Assembly: GCA_028819575.1 (NCBI GenBank)
Contig: JAPPLB010000002.1
Coordinates: forward strand, 1-64,000
Source: Bryobacterales bacterium
GTDB lineage: Bacteria; Acidobacteriota; Terriglobia; Bryobacterales; UBA6623
Reading direction: 5' to 3'
DNA length: 64,000 bases
Shown here: one piece after another, positions 18,507-27,609 of the stretch
How the letters are laid out: each line of letters starts with the position of its first letter
How positions within the stretch are numbered: the stretch's first letter is position 1
Notes under the pieces: model-generated
What the model saw: only the letters and a program-made list of their open reading frames with translations
Database searches by the model: none
Told to the model about the DNA's origin: nothing
Made by a program: the position numbers and the translations under genes

Positions 18507-18573
18507 GCCGGCATGTCTCCCCGCGTGGCGAGGCGAAGTGCGTAAGAGGGCCGTCAGAAAGAGGCGCGAGCCG
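18507..18573 (+). repeat. Family-1 element, copy F, left arm only
   Basis: GCCGGCATGTCTCCCCGCGTGGCGAGGCGAAG matches the left terminus and arm, continuing to GAGGCGCGAGCC. After about 18573 it switches to family-2 sequence (CACGAGACACGAAACACGG), and no right terminus is found. It is a truncated copy. Confidence 0.7.
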
Positions 18574-18657
18574 TCCACGCCGGCAACACGGCCTTTATGG
18601 TTTTTTCACGAGACACGAAACACGGCTTTTTCCGTGGCCCGTTTGGTACCTGTTGGT

Positions 18658-18681
18658 ACTGAAGCCCTTCAGTCTTTTTTT
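18658..18681 (+). terminator. Terminator-like hairpin of family 2, copy 2
   Basis: ACTGAAGCCCTTCAGT followed by C and seven T. It lies about 240 bases after the TPR gene stop and could end that transcript, but it is identical to the repeat-borne hairpin at 267. Confidence 0.45.
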
Positions 18682-18800
18682 CGGCCGCGCCGGCATAGCA
18701 TGAGCAGAGAAGAGCTGTTTCTCATGTCCCGTGAGGCCTGATCCTTGACGCAAACGAAAGCAATGAAAAAGGTTTACCGGCCCGCCGGCGTTTCCCGGTA

Positions 18801-19430
18801 GAGCAATCGCAAGCCGCGGCCAACGGTTTTTCACGAGACACGAAACACGAATCACGGCCTTTTCGAGCCACGGCTTTGTCGAATCGTTGCCTCTTGGTAC
18901 TGAAGGGCTTCAGTCTTTTTTTCGGTCGGGGGCCGGTTTATGTTGAGAGTGATGACGCCGTTGTTGGGAACGAAAACCCCATCCGCGCTCGTCGGGGCCA
19001 AGTCGGGTGGGGACACAAGAGCCGCCCGGTCGCTGCTTTCCTGCGTGTTGTGGCGCGGCATCGGGCGGCTATGGCGCGGCATGGGCGGCATGGGGCGCCC
19101 CGAGCCGCTGTCCGCGCACCATCCGCGCCAGCAACAGGGCCTTTCGGGTTTTCACGGGTCACGAGAAACGAGTCAAGAGACACGAAACGCGGCCTTTGAC
19201 AGCCGTTCGGGTCGCCATGGGAGCGCAAGAGTCGCATCACGAAAAACCGCCGCCCGGTCGCTGCTTCCCTGCGCGTTGTGGCGCGGCATGGGGCGGCTAT
19301 GGTGCGGCATGGGCGGCATGGGGCGCCCCGAGCCACTGTCCGCGGCACCATCCTCACCAGTAGCAGGGCCTTTTGGGTTTTCACGAAACACGAAACACGA
19401 AACACGAATCACGGCTTTTATGCTTCCCAA
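18801..19430 (+). repeat. Family-2 repeat block, copy 2, with two 228-bp tandem units
   Basis: This is the second long copy of 193-794, in the same orientation. The sequence GCGGCCAACGGTTTTTCACG leads to CACGA words, a hairpin (18899-18922) and the GTTGAGAGTGATGACGCC segment. The tandem GTGGCGCGGCAT units start at 19050 and 19278, again exactly 228 bp apart. It ends in CACGAAACACGAATCACGG near 19415. A long frame opens here and runs on into the receptor gene, but its first 267 codons are repeat-encoded and are not counted as protein. Confidence 0.8.
18899..18922 (+). terminator. Terminator-like hairpin of family 2, copy 3
   Basis: ACTGAAGGGCTTCAGT then C and seven T. The loop-side bases are GG instead of the CC of the copies at 267 and 18658, and the stem is kept. 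Confidence 0.45.
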
Positions 19431-19491
19431 CCCACCATTTCCCGCTATTTCCCACCATTTCCCGGTAAAAAATTTGTCCCTGAGCCAGTAT

Positions 19492-19550
19492 CCACGTCCC
19501 GTCCACCGTTCTCGGTCGGCCTTGAGAGGAGCGCCGTTCGCCGCAGCTCC
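19492..19550 (+). repeat. 59-bp repeat, inverted partner at 56034-56092
   Basis: CCACGTCCCGTCC...GCAGCTCC matches the reverse complement of 56034-56092 at 57 of 59 positions by eye. It follows the CACGAATCACGG words and a TTTCCC-rich spacer, as the inverted copy does. Confidence 0.8.
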
Positions 19551-19632
19551 GTCATTTCCACTGCCTCGACGACGACTCTCTCAACCAACAAGGGGACATT
19601 TCTATCGAGGCTTGACAGACAGAAAAAAAGGC

Positions 19633-19661
19633 TTGACTTTGGGTGAATCGCAATCTACCAT
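19633..19661 (+). promoter_or_regulatory. Candidate promoter of the TonB receptor gene
   Basis: TTGACT (19633-19638), a 17-base spacer, then TACCAT (19656-19661). It lies about 80 bases upstream of the GTG start, past the end of the repeats. A second TTGACA at 19611 could also act as a -35. Strength and sigma factor cannot be judged from sequence alone. Confidence 0.45.
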
Positions 19662-19727
19662 TGGGCAGCACATCTGTACGTATCTGTATGCAGTTCGAAG
19701 TCCCGGTCGTTCATCCTTAGAAGGCTT

Positions 19728-19732
19728 GGAGG
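19728..19732 (+). promoter_or_regulatory. Ribosome binding site for the TonB receptor
   Basis: GGAGG with eight bases before GTG 19741. It decides the start: the frame is open for 800 bases further upstream through repeats, but the signal peptide begins right here. Confidence 0.8.
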
Positions 19733-19740
19733 TTTTCGAA

Positions 19741-22700
19741 GTGTTGCACAGTCGTTCACGATTTCTGTTTCTGGTAGCGCCGCTTCTCGCGGCGCTTTTT
19801 AGTTTTCAGACCCCGGACGCCGGCTTTGCCCAGGTGACTGCCGGGTCCAGCATCTTTGGCACCATCACCGACCCGAACGCAGCGGCCATCCCGGACGCCG
19901 AGGTGAAGGTGATCTCAACCAGCACCGGCCTGACAAGAGTAGTCAGAACGAATGCTGTTGGAAGTTATGTCGTGCAGCAGCTCACGGCGGACACCTACGA
20001 CATCGAGGTGTCCCAGGAGGGGTTCAACGTTGCGCGCGTCACCGACGTCTTGCTGCAGACCAACGAAACGGTTCGCCGCAACGTCGAACTGGTTCTCGGA
20101 GCGGTGACCGAAACCGTCGAGGTGGTGGCCGCCGCCGAGTTGACGAACACCTATACTTCACAACTCTCGCAAACGGTCGATTCGAAGCGCGTGGTCGAGT
20201 TGCCGCTGAACGGACGTGACGTCACGCAGCTTTCCCTGACGGTCGCCGGAGCGTCGGTCACCGACAGGTCCACCGCATTCTATGCCGGCACGTCTGGGTT
20301 TGACACGACTACGACGGTGGTCAACGGCAATCGGACCCAGGGTAACTCATACATGCTGGATGGTATGGGAAACCAGTTCATGGAGCGCCGGGTGTCGAAC
20401 ATCTATCCCAATCCCGATGCCGTGGAGGAGTTCACGCTGAACACGGCGCAATACTCCGCCGAGATGGGCGGCAACCCCGGGGCGCAGCTCAGCGCCGTGA
20501 CCAAGAAGGGGACCAATCAGCTTCACGGATCGATTTTCGAGTTCGTCCGCAACGGGTACTTCAACGCCCGCAACGCCTTCGACACTCGAGGCCAGGACGA
20601 CGGTCTGAAGCGGAACCAGTACGGCTGGGCCATCGGCGGACCCTTTTACATTCCGAAAGTGTTCGACGGGCGCAACAAGTTTTTCTGGATGAATTCATAC
20701 CAGTCAACGCCGATCCGCAAGCCGGGGTCGCCCGGTTTCCACCAGAGCTGGACCGCGCTCGAGAAGAGAGGCGACTTCACGGAGCACCTGACCGGTATGA
20801 TGCGCTCGGTGCCCTCCCCGGCGTGCGACGGCTCGATGCTCTCGGTCGATTCGGGCGCCATCTTTGACCCCGCGTCAGCCAACAGAGCTTGCGGCTCGCT
20901 GGGTCTGCCCTATCCCAATAACACCATGCCGGCCACGAGGGTGGACCCGATCATGGGTAGCATCCTGTCCCAGCACACCCCCGATTCACCCTCGGTAGGG
21001 TACCTCATTCCCCATTTCATTCCGGCCGCGCAAGATCAGTATCAGTGGGTCAATCGGGTGGACGCCATCCTGGGCGACCATTCGATCATGGGCCGCTTCA
21101 TCTACGGCAACAAGTTCGGCGGCGCTTTCAACGATCCTCAGGATGCCTTGTGGAACGTCGGAATCAACGACGGGGGCAACACGACGGAGGCCATGACGTG
21201 GGCGATTACCGACACCTGGACGGTCTCTCCCAACGTGCTGGTTACGGGCGGTTTCGGTTTCCTCAAGAACCCCTTTGCCCTGACGCCGCATCCTTTCTTG
21301 ACTTCCTGGTCGGCTCACGGCTCCGACATCCAGAACGATCCGGGCTGTCAGGATCTGAACTTCGGTGTCGCCGGCCGTGGCGGAATCCGGATCTGGGACC
21401 GCTGCGCCGCCAAAGACACCCACTCGTGGGAGATCAACACCGCCGTGAAGTGGATCCGGGGAAATCACGACATCGCGATCGGCGGACTCTACTCCAAGCA
21501 CCACAATGCGAACCCCAATGAGCCTCCGCTGCAATCGGGAGGAGGCTTCTCGTTCACCGACACCTTCACCGGGCTGGCCGCGGCGGATGCGGTGGCGGGT
21601 CTGGCGAGCCTGTACCGGGTGGGTAGTTATGGCGAGGCGCGTCTCGCGGGCAGTTATCGGATTCTGGCCTCGCTATACGTGAATGACAATTTTCGCGTCA
21701 ACCGCAAACTGACGCTGAACATGGGCGTTCGTTGGGACCCGGGCACCCACTCCCGCGACAAGTTTCGCGTCGACGGCACCCGTTGGATGTCATGGCCTTT
21801 CCCTGGACAGCAATCCCAGAGATTTCCGAACGCGCCTCCCGGCTGGTTGTATTGGGGTGATCCCGGTACGCCTGACACGAATGCGTTCGCCCGCTTGAAT
21901 CAGTTCGCCCCCCGGCTCGGGTTCGCTTACGACCCGAGCGGGACCGGCAGGTGGGCGGTCCGCGGCGGTGTCGGAAGCTATTTCGGTCAGATGCAGGCAG
22001 GCGGCTTTGCGCTGGGAGGCGCCGGTTCGTCCGCTTCGCCTTATGCCTCCGGCAACATCAACATCGTGAATCCCGTCAGCATCAAGAATCCCTGGGATTC
22101 GCCTCCGTACAACGGCACGGTAGCTATTCCGATCCCGCCGGCCGACTCGTCTTCGGCGGTCCCGCTGCCGTTCCCCTCTCAATGGGCTTATGATCCGAAT
22201 ACGAAAAACCCCAACACGTGGAACTGGAGCCTGACGATAGAGCGGAACATGGGCAACGATGTCCTGCTGCGGGGCGCCTATGTGGGAAGCCGCGGCACGC
22301 ACATCATCGGCGGATACGAGACGAACCTCCCCGTCTTCATTCCGGGGCAGTCCACTCAGGCCAACCGTCAGGAACGCCGTCCCGATCCGAATTTCCAGGC
22401 CATCAACGTCAGCAGCGGAATCGCCGATTCCTACTACCACTCGTTGCAGTTGACGGCAGAGAAACGCTATGCCGGAGGGTTGACGTTTCTCGTCAACTAC
22501 ACCTTGTCGAAGTCCATCGACACGGGGTCCAACGACATTGGCTGGGCCGGGGCGTTCGGCAACCAGGACCCGCGCGGTCCGTGGTTCAATCGCGGGTTGT
22601 CGGAGTTCGACCGCACCCATGTCGTCAACGCGTCGATGGTGTGGGACCTGCCGAGGGTCAGGTCGGGGCCGCCCGCACTGCAATACCTGGCGAGTCACTG

Positions 22701-23181
22701 GGAGATTTCGTCGCTGGTCTTCATTCGCAGCGGCAACCCGTTTACTCCCGTCAGCAGTAGGGGCAACTCGCTTTCGCCCGGGCACAGCAGTGTCGACCGC
22801 GCCGATGTGGTTCCCGGCGTCGATTGGCGGTTGAACAACGTAAGCCGTCACGATGCGATCCACAAGGGCTATTTCAACCAAGCCGCCTTTACGACCCCCC
22901 CCTTGGGTACGCGCGGCAATGCAGGCCGCAGTATCATGCGGGGGCCTGGTTTCGCCGGTACGGACTTGATGCTAGCCAGGTTCTTTCCGATCAATGAGAG
23001 ATTGCGGTTGCAGTTGCGGATTGAAGCGTTCAACGTCTTCAATCAGACGAACTTCAATGGCATACGCGGTCATGGTTCGCCAGCCTTCACGAACGTAGAC
23101 AACCCCAGCTTCGGGCTGCTTCTTGTCAACGGGGCTCAGGACCCGAGGATCATGCAATTTGGCCTCAAGGTGCTTTTCTAG
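19741..23181 (+). CDS. TonB-dependent receptor with carboxypeptidase-regulatory-like domain
   Basis: An 1146-aa outer-membrane receptor. Signal peptide at 1-30 (FLFLVAPLLAALFSF, cut near GFAQ). A carboxypeptidase-regulatory-like (CnaB-type) domain spans about 34-125 (SIFGTITDPNAAAIPDAEV). A plug domain spans about 135-260 (VVELPLNGRDVTQLSLTVAG, and SAVTKKGTNQLHGSIFEF). A beta-barrel runs to the end, finishing QFGLKVLF with the terminal Phe typical of outer-membrane barrels. Such receptors in Acidobacteriota are thought to import oligosaccharides or other large substrates using TonB/ExbBD energy. Its immediate downstream neighbours are exported CRTAC1-like proteins, which may help handle the ligand. 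GTG start supported by GGAGG. Confidence 0.93.
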   Translation: MLHSRSRFLFLVAPLLAALFSFQTPDAGFAQVTAGSSIFGTITDPNAAAIPDAEVKVISTSTGLTRVVRTNAVGSYVVQQLTADTYDIEVSQEGFNVARVTDVLLQTNETVRRNVELVLGAVTETVEVVAAAELTNTYTSQLSQTVDSKRVVELPLNGRDVTQLSLTVAGASVTDRSTAFYAGTSGFDTTTTVVNGNRTQGNSYMLDGMGNQFMERRVSNIYPNPDAVEEFTLNTAQYSAEMGGNPGAQLSAVTKKGTNQLHGSIFEFVRNGYFNARNAFDTRGQDDGLKRNQYGWAIGGPFYIPKVFDGRNKFFWMNSYQSTPIRKPGSPGFHQSWTALEKRGDFTEHLTGMMRSVPSPACDGSMLSVDSGAIFDPASANRACGSLGLPYPNNTMPATRVDPIMGSILSQHTPDSPSVGYLIPHFIPAAQDQYQWVNRVDAILGDHSIMGRFIYGNKFGGAFNDPQDALWNVGINDGGNTTEAMTWAITDTWTVSPNVLVTGGFGFLKNPFALTPHPFLTSWSAHGSDIQNDPGCQDLNFGVAGRGGIRIWDRCAAKDTHSWEINTAVKWIRGNHDIAIGGLYSKHHNANPNEPPLQSGGGFSFTDTFTGLAAADAVAGLASLYRVGSYGEARLAGSYRILASLYVNDNFRVNRKLTLNMGVRWDPGTHSRDKFRVDGTRWMSWPFPGQQSQRFPNAPPGWLYWGDPGTPDTNAFARLNQFAPRLGFAYDPSGTGRWAVRGGVGSYFGQMQAGGFALGGAGSSASPYASGNINIVNPVSIKNPWDSPPYNGTVAIPIPPADSSSAVPLPFPSQWAYDPNTKNPNTWNWSLTIERNMGNDVLLRGAYVGSRGTHIIGGYETNLPVFIPGQSTQANRQERRPDPNFQAINVSSGIADSYYHSLQLTAEKRYAGGLTFLVNYTLSKSIDTGSNDIGWAGAFGNQDPRGPWFNRGLSEFDRTHVVNASMVWDLPRVRSGPPALQYLASHWEISSLVFIRSGNPFTPVSSRGNSLSPGHSSVDRADVVPGVDWRLNNVSRHDAIHKGYFNQAAFTTPPLGTRGNAGRSIMRGPGFAGTDLMLARFFPINERLRLQLRIEAFNVFNQTNFNGIRGHGSPAFTNVDNPSFGLLLVNGAQDPRIMQFGLKVLF

Positions 23182-23365
23182 GCGCTCAGCGGCCGGCGGG
23201 CTGCTGGGCGCGGGCGCCTGACAAACGCGATGAGTTCACAGTTGTCACGACGGCTCTGCGCCTCGTTGCGTAGAGCCGTCGTACCGTTCATGGACTACTT
23301 GTTCACCGCGGCGCTGCCGCTCGACGGACGCCCGGTTCCAAAGGGCCGGTTCGCGCGAAAGTCGG

Positions 23366-23374
23366 TGATACAAT
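23366..23374 (+). promoter_or_regulatory. Candidate extended -10 before gene 23389
   Basis: TGATACAAT forms an extended -10 (TG-n-TACAAT) 15 bases before ATG 23389. No good -35 is seen 17 bases upstream. It may give a very short leader; the same TACAAT word precedes genes 33609 and 55877. Confidence 0.35.
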
Positions 23375-23388
23375 GTGACCCCTCGACG

Positions 23389-25266
23389 ATGCGGAAGTGT
23401 ATCTGCTTCGCCACCGTTTTGCTGGGCTTTGCGGTTCCCCTGGTTGCAGGATCTGCGGATGCCTCCACCCAACCTGAAGTCCTGACACGCGCTGTTCCAC
23501 CCCCTGCTCGGGAGGCCATGCAGGGAGTGGACTACGAAGATGTGACCGAGGCCTCCGGCCTGGCTCGGTTTCAGCATATCGCGGGGGAGCCTCTCAAACC
23601 CTACCTGCCGGAAACCACGGGCTCCGGACTGGCTCTCCTCGATTTCGATAACGATGGATGGGTCGATATCTACTTCGTCAATTCTCTGACGCACGCCGCT
23701 CGAAGAGGTAAGGAAAAGCCGTTGCCGTCCGCCTTGTTTCGCAACAACGGCGACGGAACGTTCACCAATGTCACTGCCGGTGCCGGCGTCGAGAACAACC
23801 GCTGGGGCACGGGAGTCTGCGCCGGCGATTTCGACAATGACGGTTGGGCGGATCTTTACGTCGTCAACCTGGGAAAGAGCCGCCTGTACCGCAACAACGG
23901 CAACGGGAGCTTCACCGATGTCGCACCTGAAGCGGGAGTGCAAGTGGACCTGTGGGCGACCGGCTGCGCCTTCGGAGATTACGACCGCGATGGGCGCCTG
24001 GACCTCTACGTGGCCGGCTACGTCGAATTCGATTGGGACAATCCGCCTCCGGCCGGTGAGTCAAGTGAAGACGCGGAGAGCGGAAATCGGCCCGCGCTCC
24101 GTTCTGCATCCGACTCCCCGGCGCGCCCTGCGAGCAACGATCGCGGCGGCATGAGCGGAGCGGCCTACGATCCCGGACAGCCGTTTTGCACGTTTCTCGG
24201 TATGCGGGTGGCGTGCGGACCGCTGGGCATGAAGGGCGCCCCGGACTTCCTGTTCCGCAACAACGGAGACGGCACGTTCGATGACGTTACCCGGAAAGCA
24301 GGCGTTGTCGACGAGCAACTCTACTACGGCTTTGCCGTGGGTTGGGTGGATCTCGATGACGACGGCCGGCTGGATCTGGTGGTGGCCAACGATTCGAAGC
24401 CCAACTACGTGTACCACAACCAGGGAGACGGCACTTTCGAGGAAATAGGCTATCTCAGCGGACTCGGCACCAATGCCGACGGGCGCGCGCAGGCCTACAT
24501 GGGCATGGCGATCGGGGATTACAACCACGACGGCGCATCGGACTTTTTCCTGACGACGTTTTCGAATGACAACTATTCGCTCTACCTCAACCGAGGGAAC
24601 CTGGACTTCAACGACGTGACGCAGACCGCCGGTCTGGGATCGATTACGATTCCCTTTCTCGGCTGGGGTGCGCTATTCCTGGACTACGACAACGACGGCT
24701 GGCTGGATATCCTCGCGGCGAACGGGCACGTGTATCCGCAGGTGGACGAACATAGCCGATTCACCTCTTTCCGGCAGCGCACCTTGCTGGTCCGGAATCT
24801 GCGCAACGGCAAGTTCGTCGACGTGACCGGAAACCTGGGACCCGGCATGATCAGGCCCAAGAGCTCACGCGGGGCGGCAGTGGGGGATCTGTTCAACGAT
24901 GGCGGTCTCGACATCGTTCTGATCAACGTCGATGAACCGCCCACTCTGCTTCGCAACCGGGGTGGGAATAGCGCCGGGCATTGGCTTTCGCTGCAACTGA
25001 TCGGCGACCCGGCACGCCGAACACCGCGCGATGCCATCGGGTCGGTGGTCTTTTGCGAGGCCGGAGGCTTTCGCCAGAAGGGCGAAGTGGCGTCCGGGCG
25101 CAGCTACGTTTCCCAAAGCGACCTGAGAGTCCATTTTGGATTGGGCGCTGCGGAGCGTGTCGACAAGCTCGAGATCCGCTGGTCGAACGGAGAGAGCGAG
25201 ACGATAGCCATCCCTGAGGTGAACAGGTTCTACACGGTCGTCCAGGGCGAAGGGATTCGCAAGTGA
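23389..25266 (+). CDS. Secreted CRTAC1-family protein (FG-GAP/VCBS plus ASPIC/UnbV)
   Basis: 625 aa from ATG 23389, which starts a clean Sec signal (MRKCICFATVLLGFAVPLVAG); an ATG at 23230 in frame would add 53 unlikely residues. Calcium-binding FG-GAP/VCBS loops repeat through the protein: DFDNDGWVDIYF (from about 83), DFDNDGWADLYV, DYDRDGRLDLYV, DLDDDGRLDLVV and DYDNDGWLDILA. They are expected to form a beta-propeller. The C-terminal ASPIC/UnbV domain (about 540-610) includes RDAIGSVV and VDKLEIRWSNGE. Related bacterial proteins are secreted, with unknown or carbohydrate-linked roles. First of three such genes after the TonB receptor; its stop overlaps the next start (GTGA). Confidence 0.9.
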   Translation: MRKCICFATVLLGFAVPLVAGSADASTQPEVLTRAVPPPAREAMQGVDYEDVTEASGLARFQHIAGEPLKPYLPETTGSGLALLDFDNDGWVDIYFVNSLTHAARRGKEKPLPSALFRNNGDGTFTNVTAGAGVENNRWGTGVCAGDFDNDGWADLYVVNLGKSRLYRNNGNGSFTDVAPEAGVQVDLWATGCAFGDYDRDGRLDLYVAGYVEFDWDNPPPAGESSEDAESGNRPALRSASDSPARPASNDRGGMSGAAYDPGQPFCTFLGMRVACGPLGMKGAPDFLFRNNGDGTFDDVTRKAGVVDEQLYYGFAVGWVDLDDDGRLDLVVANDSKPNYVYHNQGDGTFEEIGYLSGLGTNADGRAQAYMGMAIGDYNHDGASDFFLTTFSNDNYSLYLNRGNLDFNDVTQTAGLGSITIPFLGWGALFLDYDNDGWLDILAANGHVYPQVDEHSRFTSFRQRTLLVRNLRNGKFVDVTGNLGPGMIRPKSSRGAAVGDLFNDGGLDIVLINVDEPPTLLRNRGGNSAGHWLSLQLIGDPARRTPRDAIGSVVFCEAGGFRQKGEVASGRSYVSQSDLRVHFGLGAAERVDKLEIRWSNGESETIAIPEVNRFYTVVQGEGIRK

Positions 25267-27503
25267 CGAAGGCCGCTTTCACGGGCACAGTTTTTGGGTT
25301 GCTCTTTCTTCTCCGATCCGTCGTCGCCGCGCCGCCCCAAGACCAGCTCCAACGGACGACCCAGTTGTGGACCGAGGGCATCATCGATGTCTCCGGGCTC
25401 GCGGCGCTGACAGCTTTCTCGAACGTCCCCTACGACGATCAGGACCTCGACAGCATCTGTGCGATGAAGCAAACCGTCGTTCGCAACGCTTTCCAAGCCA
25501 CCGGAGACTACCTGGCTCATCTGGAATCGGCTCCGCCGGCGCAGCGCGATCACCAGTCGATCATGAAGCTTCACCATCAGTTGGCCCAGCTCCATAGCTA
25601 TCAGGGCGACATGAAGCGCGCGATCGAACGCTTCGAGGCGGCGTACCTCATCGCCGCCGAGCAGAAGCTCGCCTATTTTCAACAGTCGCTTGAAGAAAAA
25701 CTGGGTATCGCGCAGATGCGCCGCGGAGAAGTCGAAAACTGCGTCGAGAGCCACAATGCACGGAGTTGCATCTTCCCGCTCTCCGCGGAGGCGCTGCACC
25801 AGCGGCCTTCCGGCTCGGAAGCCGCGATCAAGCACTTCTTGAAGTTTCTCGCGAAAGCCCCGGACAATCTCGAAGTCCGCTGGCTCCTGAATGTTGCCCA
25901 CATGACGTTGGGAAGCTATCCCGCGAAGGTGCCCCCGGCGCATCTCCTCCCGCCTGCGGTGTTCCAATCCAAAGCGGAGGTCGGGGCAATGAACGACGTG
26001 GCGCCTTCGTTGGGACTGGATGTGTCGAACATGGCCGGCGGCGCCATCCTCGAAGACTTCAACGGCGACGGCTATCTCGATGCAGTGGTCTCGAGCCAGG
26101 ATAGTTGCGCCCCGCTCCGGTACTTCCGCAGCAAAGGAGACGGAACGTTCGAAGATGAAACGGCGGAAGCAGGGCTGGCGGATCAGCTCGGCGGGCTCAA
26201 TCTGATCCAGACGGATTACAACAACGACGGCCGGCCGGACATCTTTGTTCTTCGCGGAGGTTGGGAAGTCCCGATGCGGAACTCGCTGCTGCGCAGCAAC
26301 AAAGACGGGACGTTCACCGATGTGACCCGCGAGAGCGGCTTGGCTGTCCCTGCGACCGCAACGCAAACGGCTGCCTGGGCGGACTTCGATCTCGACGGCT
26401 ACCTGGATGTGTTTGTCGGCAACGAGTTTTCGCCCAGCCAGTTGTTCCGGAACAGGGGGGACGGGACATTCGTTGATGTCGCCCCTGCGGCCGGCGTCGA
26501 CCGTACCGCGTTCACGAAAGCAGCCGTCTGGGCAGACTACGACAATGATCGATATCCCGATCTCTATGTTTCGAACTACGCCGAAAAGAACTTTTTCTAT
26601 CGTAACAACGGCGACGGCACGTTTACGGAGGCGGCTCGGATGTTGGGAGTCGAGAATCCGGTCTACAGTTTCCCGGCATGGTTCATGGACTATGACAACG
26701 ACGGCAGGCTTGACCTGTTTGTCTCAGGCTATGTTCAGTCCATGGCGGATGTTGCGAGAGGGTATCTGGGACAACCGTTGAAGGGAGAAACCTTCAAGGT
26801 TTACCGCAACGTGGGAAAGAGTGGTTTTGAGGATGTTACCGGCGCGCTGGGAATGGCGCGGAACATTCTTACCATGGGCTGTAATTTCGGCGACATCGAC
26901 AACGACGGTTACCTGGATTTCTACCTGGGCACCGGGGCGCCCTCTTACGGTGCGCTGATGCCGAATCTTCTCTTTCGCAACGAAGCGGGCAAGGCATTCT
27001 CGGACGTGACCTCGTCCTCGCGAACCGGACACCTGCAGAAAGGCCACGGAATCGCTTTCGGCGACATCGACGGCGACGGCGACCAGGACATTTTTCTCCA
27101 CACCGGCGGTGCTGTCCCCGGTGATGCCTACCGGAATGCAGTGTTCCGGAACCCTGGACACGGCAACGACTGGATCGCCATTCAGCTTCAAGGTGAGAAG
27201 ACGAACCGTGCTGCAGTCGGCGTTCGCATCAAACTCGTACTTCCCGGAGGCCGGGAGGTTCACCGTGAGGTGACCAGCGGTGGTTCGTTCGGAGCCTCCA
27301 GCTTTGAGCAACATGTGGGGGCGGGGAATGCGGATCGCATAGCGGCCCTCGAAATCTGGTGGCCTGCGAGCAACACGCGCCAAACGTTTGAGAACATCAC
27401 TACGAATCAGGTTCTTGCCATCAAGGAATCCTCGGAAAACTACGATGTGATCGAGAGGCAGTCCTTTCACCTCACCGAAAAGGATGCTCCTCACAAACAC
27501 TGA
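25263..27503 (+). CDS. Secreted TPR-like plus CRTAC1-family protein
   Basis: 746 aa, GTG start at 25263 overlapping the previous TGA, so translation is coupled. Signal at 1-23 (GTVFGLLFLLRSVVAA). A helical TPR-like region (about 95-240) has HQLAQLHSYQGDMKRAIERFEAAY and a conserved RRGEVENCVESHNARSCIFP. FG-GAP loops follow from 260 to 620 (DFNGDGYLDAVV, DYNNDGRPDIFV, DFDLDGYLDVFV, DYDNDGRLDLFV, DIDNDGYLDFYL, DIDGDGDQDIFL), then ASPIC/UnbV (about 648-715, RAAVGVRIK, TSGGSFGASS). It is closely related to the protein at 27610, but the N-terminal parvulin domain found there is absent here. Confidence 0.9.
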   Translation: MTKAAFTGTVFGLLFLLRSVVAAPPQDQLQRTTQLWTEGIIDVSGLAALTAFSNVPYDDQDLDSICAMKQTVVRNAFQATGDYLAHLESAPPAQRDHQSIMKLHHQLAQLHSYQGDMKRAIERFEAAYLIAAEQKLAYFQQSLEEKLGIAQMRRGEVENCVESHNARSCIFPLSAEALHQRPSGSEAAIKHFLKFLAKAPDNLEVRWLLNVAHMTLGSYPAKVPPAHLLPPAVFQSKAEVGAMNDVAPSLGLDVSNMAGGAILEDFNGDGYLDAVVSSQDSCAPLRYFRSKGDGTFEDETAEAGLADQLGGLNLIQTDYNNDGRPDIFVLRGGWEVPMRNSLLRSNKDGTFTDVTRESGLAVPATATQTAAWADFDLDGYLDVFVGNEFSPSQLFRNRGDGTFVDVAPAAGVDRTAFTKAAVWADYDNDRYPDLYVSNYAEKNFFYRNNGDGTFTEAARMLGVENPVYSFPAWFMDYDNDGRLDLFVSGYVQSMADVARGYLGQPLKGETFKVYRNVGKSGFEDVTGALGMARNILTMGCNFGDIDNDGYLDFYLGTGAPSYGALMPNLLFRNEAGKAFSDVTSSSRTGHLQKGHGIAFGDIDGDGDQDIFLHTGGAVPGDAYRNAVFRNPGHGNDWIAIQLQGEKTNRAAVGVRIKLVLPGGREVHREVTSGGSFGASSFEQHVGAGNADRIAALEIWWPASNTRQTFENITTNQVLAIKESSENYDVIERQSFHLTEKDAPHKH

Positions 27504-27609
27504 CTCGGCCCGGGGGAAGAACAGGACAGTGAACGGCCATATTTCACGGAGAGGGAAGCTGGGAGCCGTCCTTGCCCTTCGGAGTGGCCGAACCCATTGC
27601 GAGTAGATC

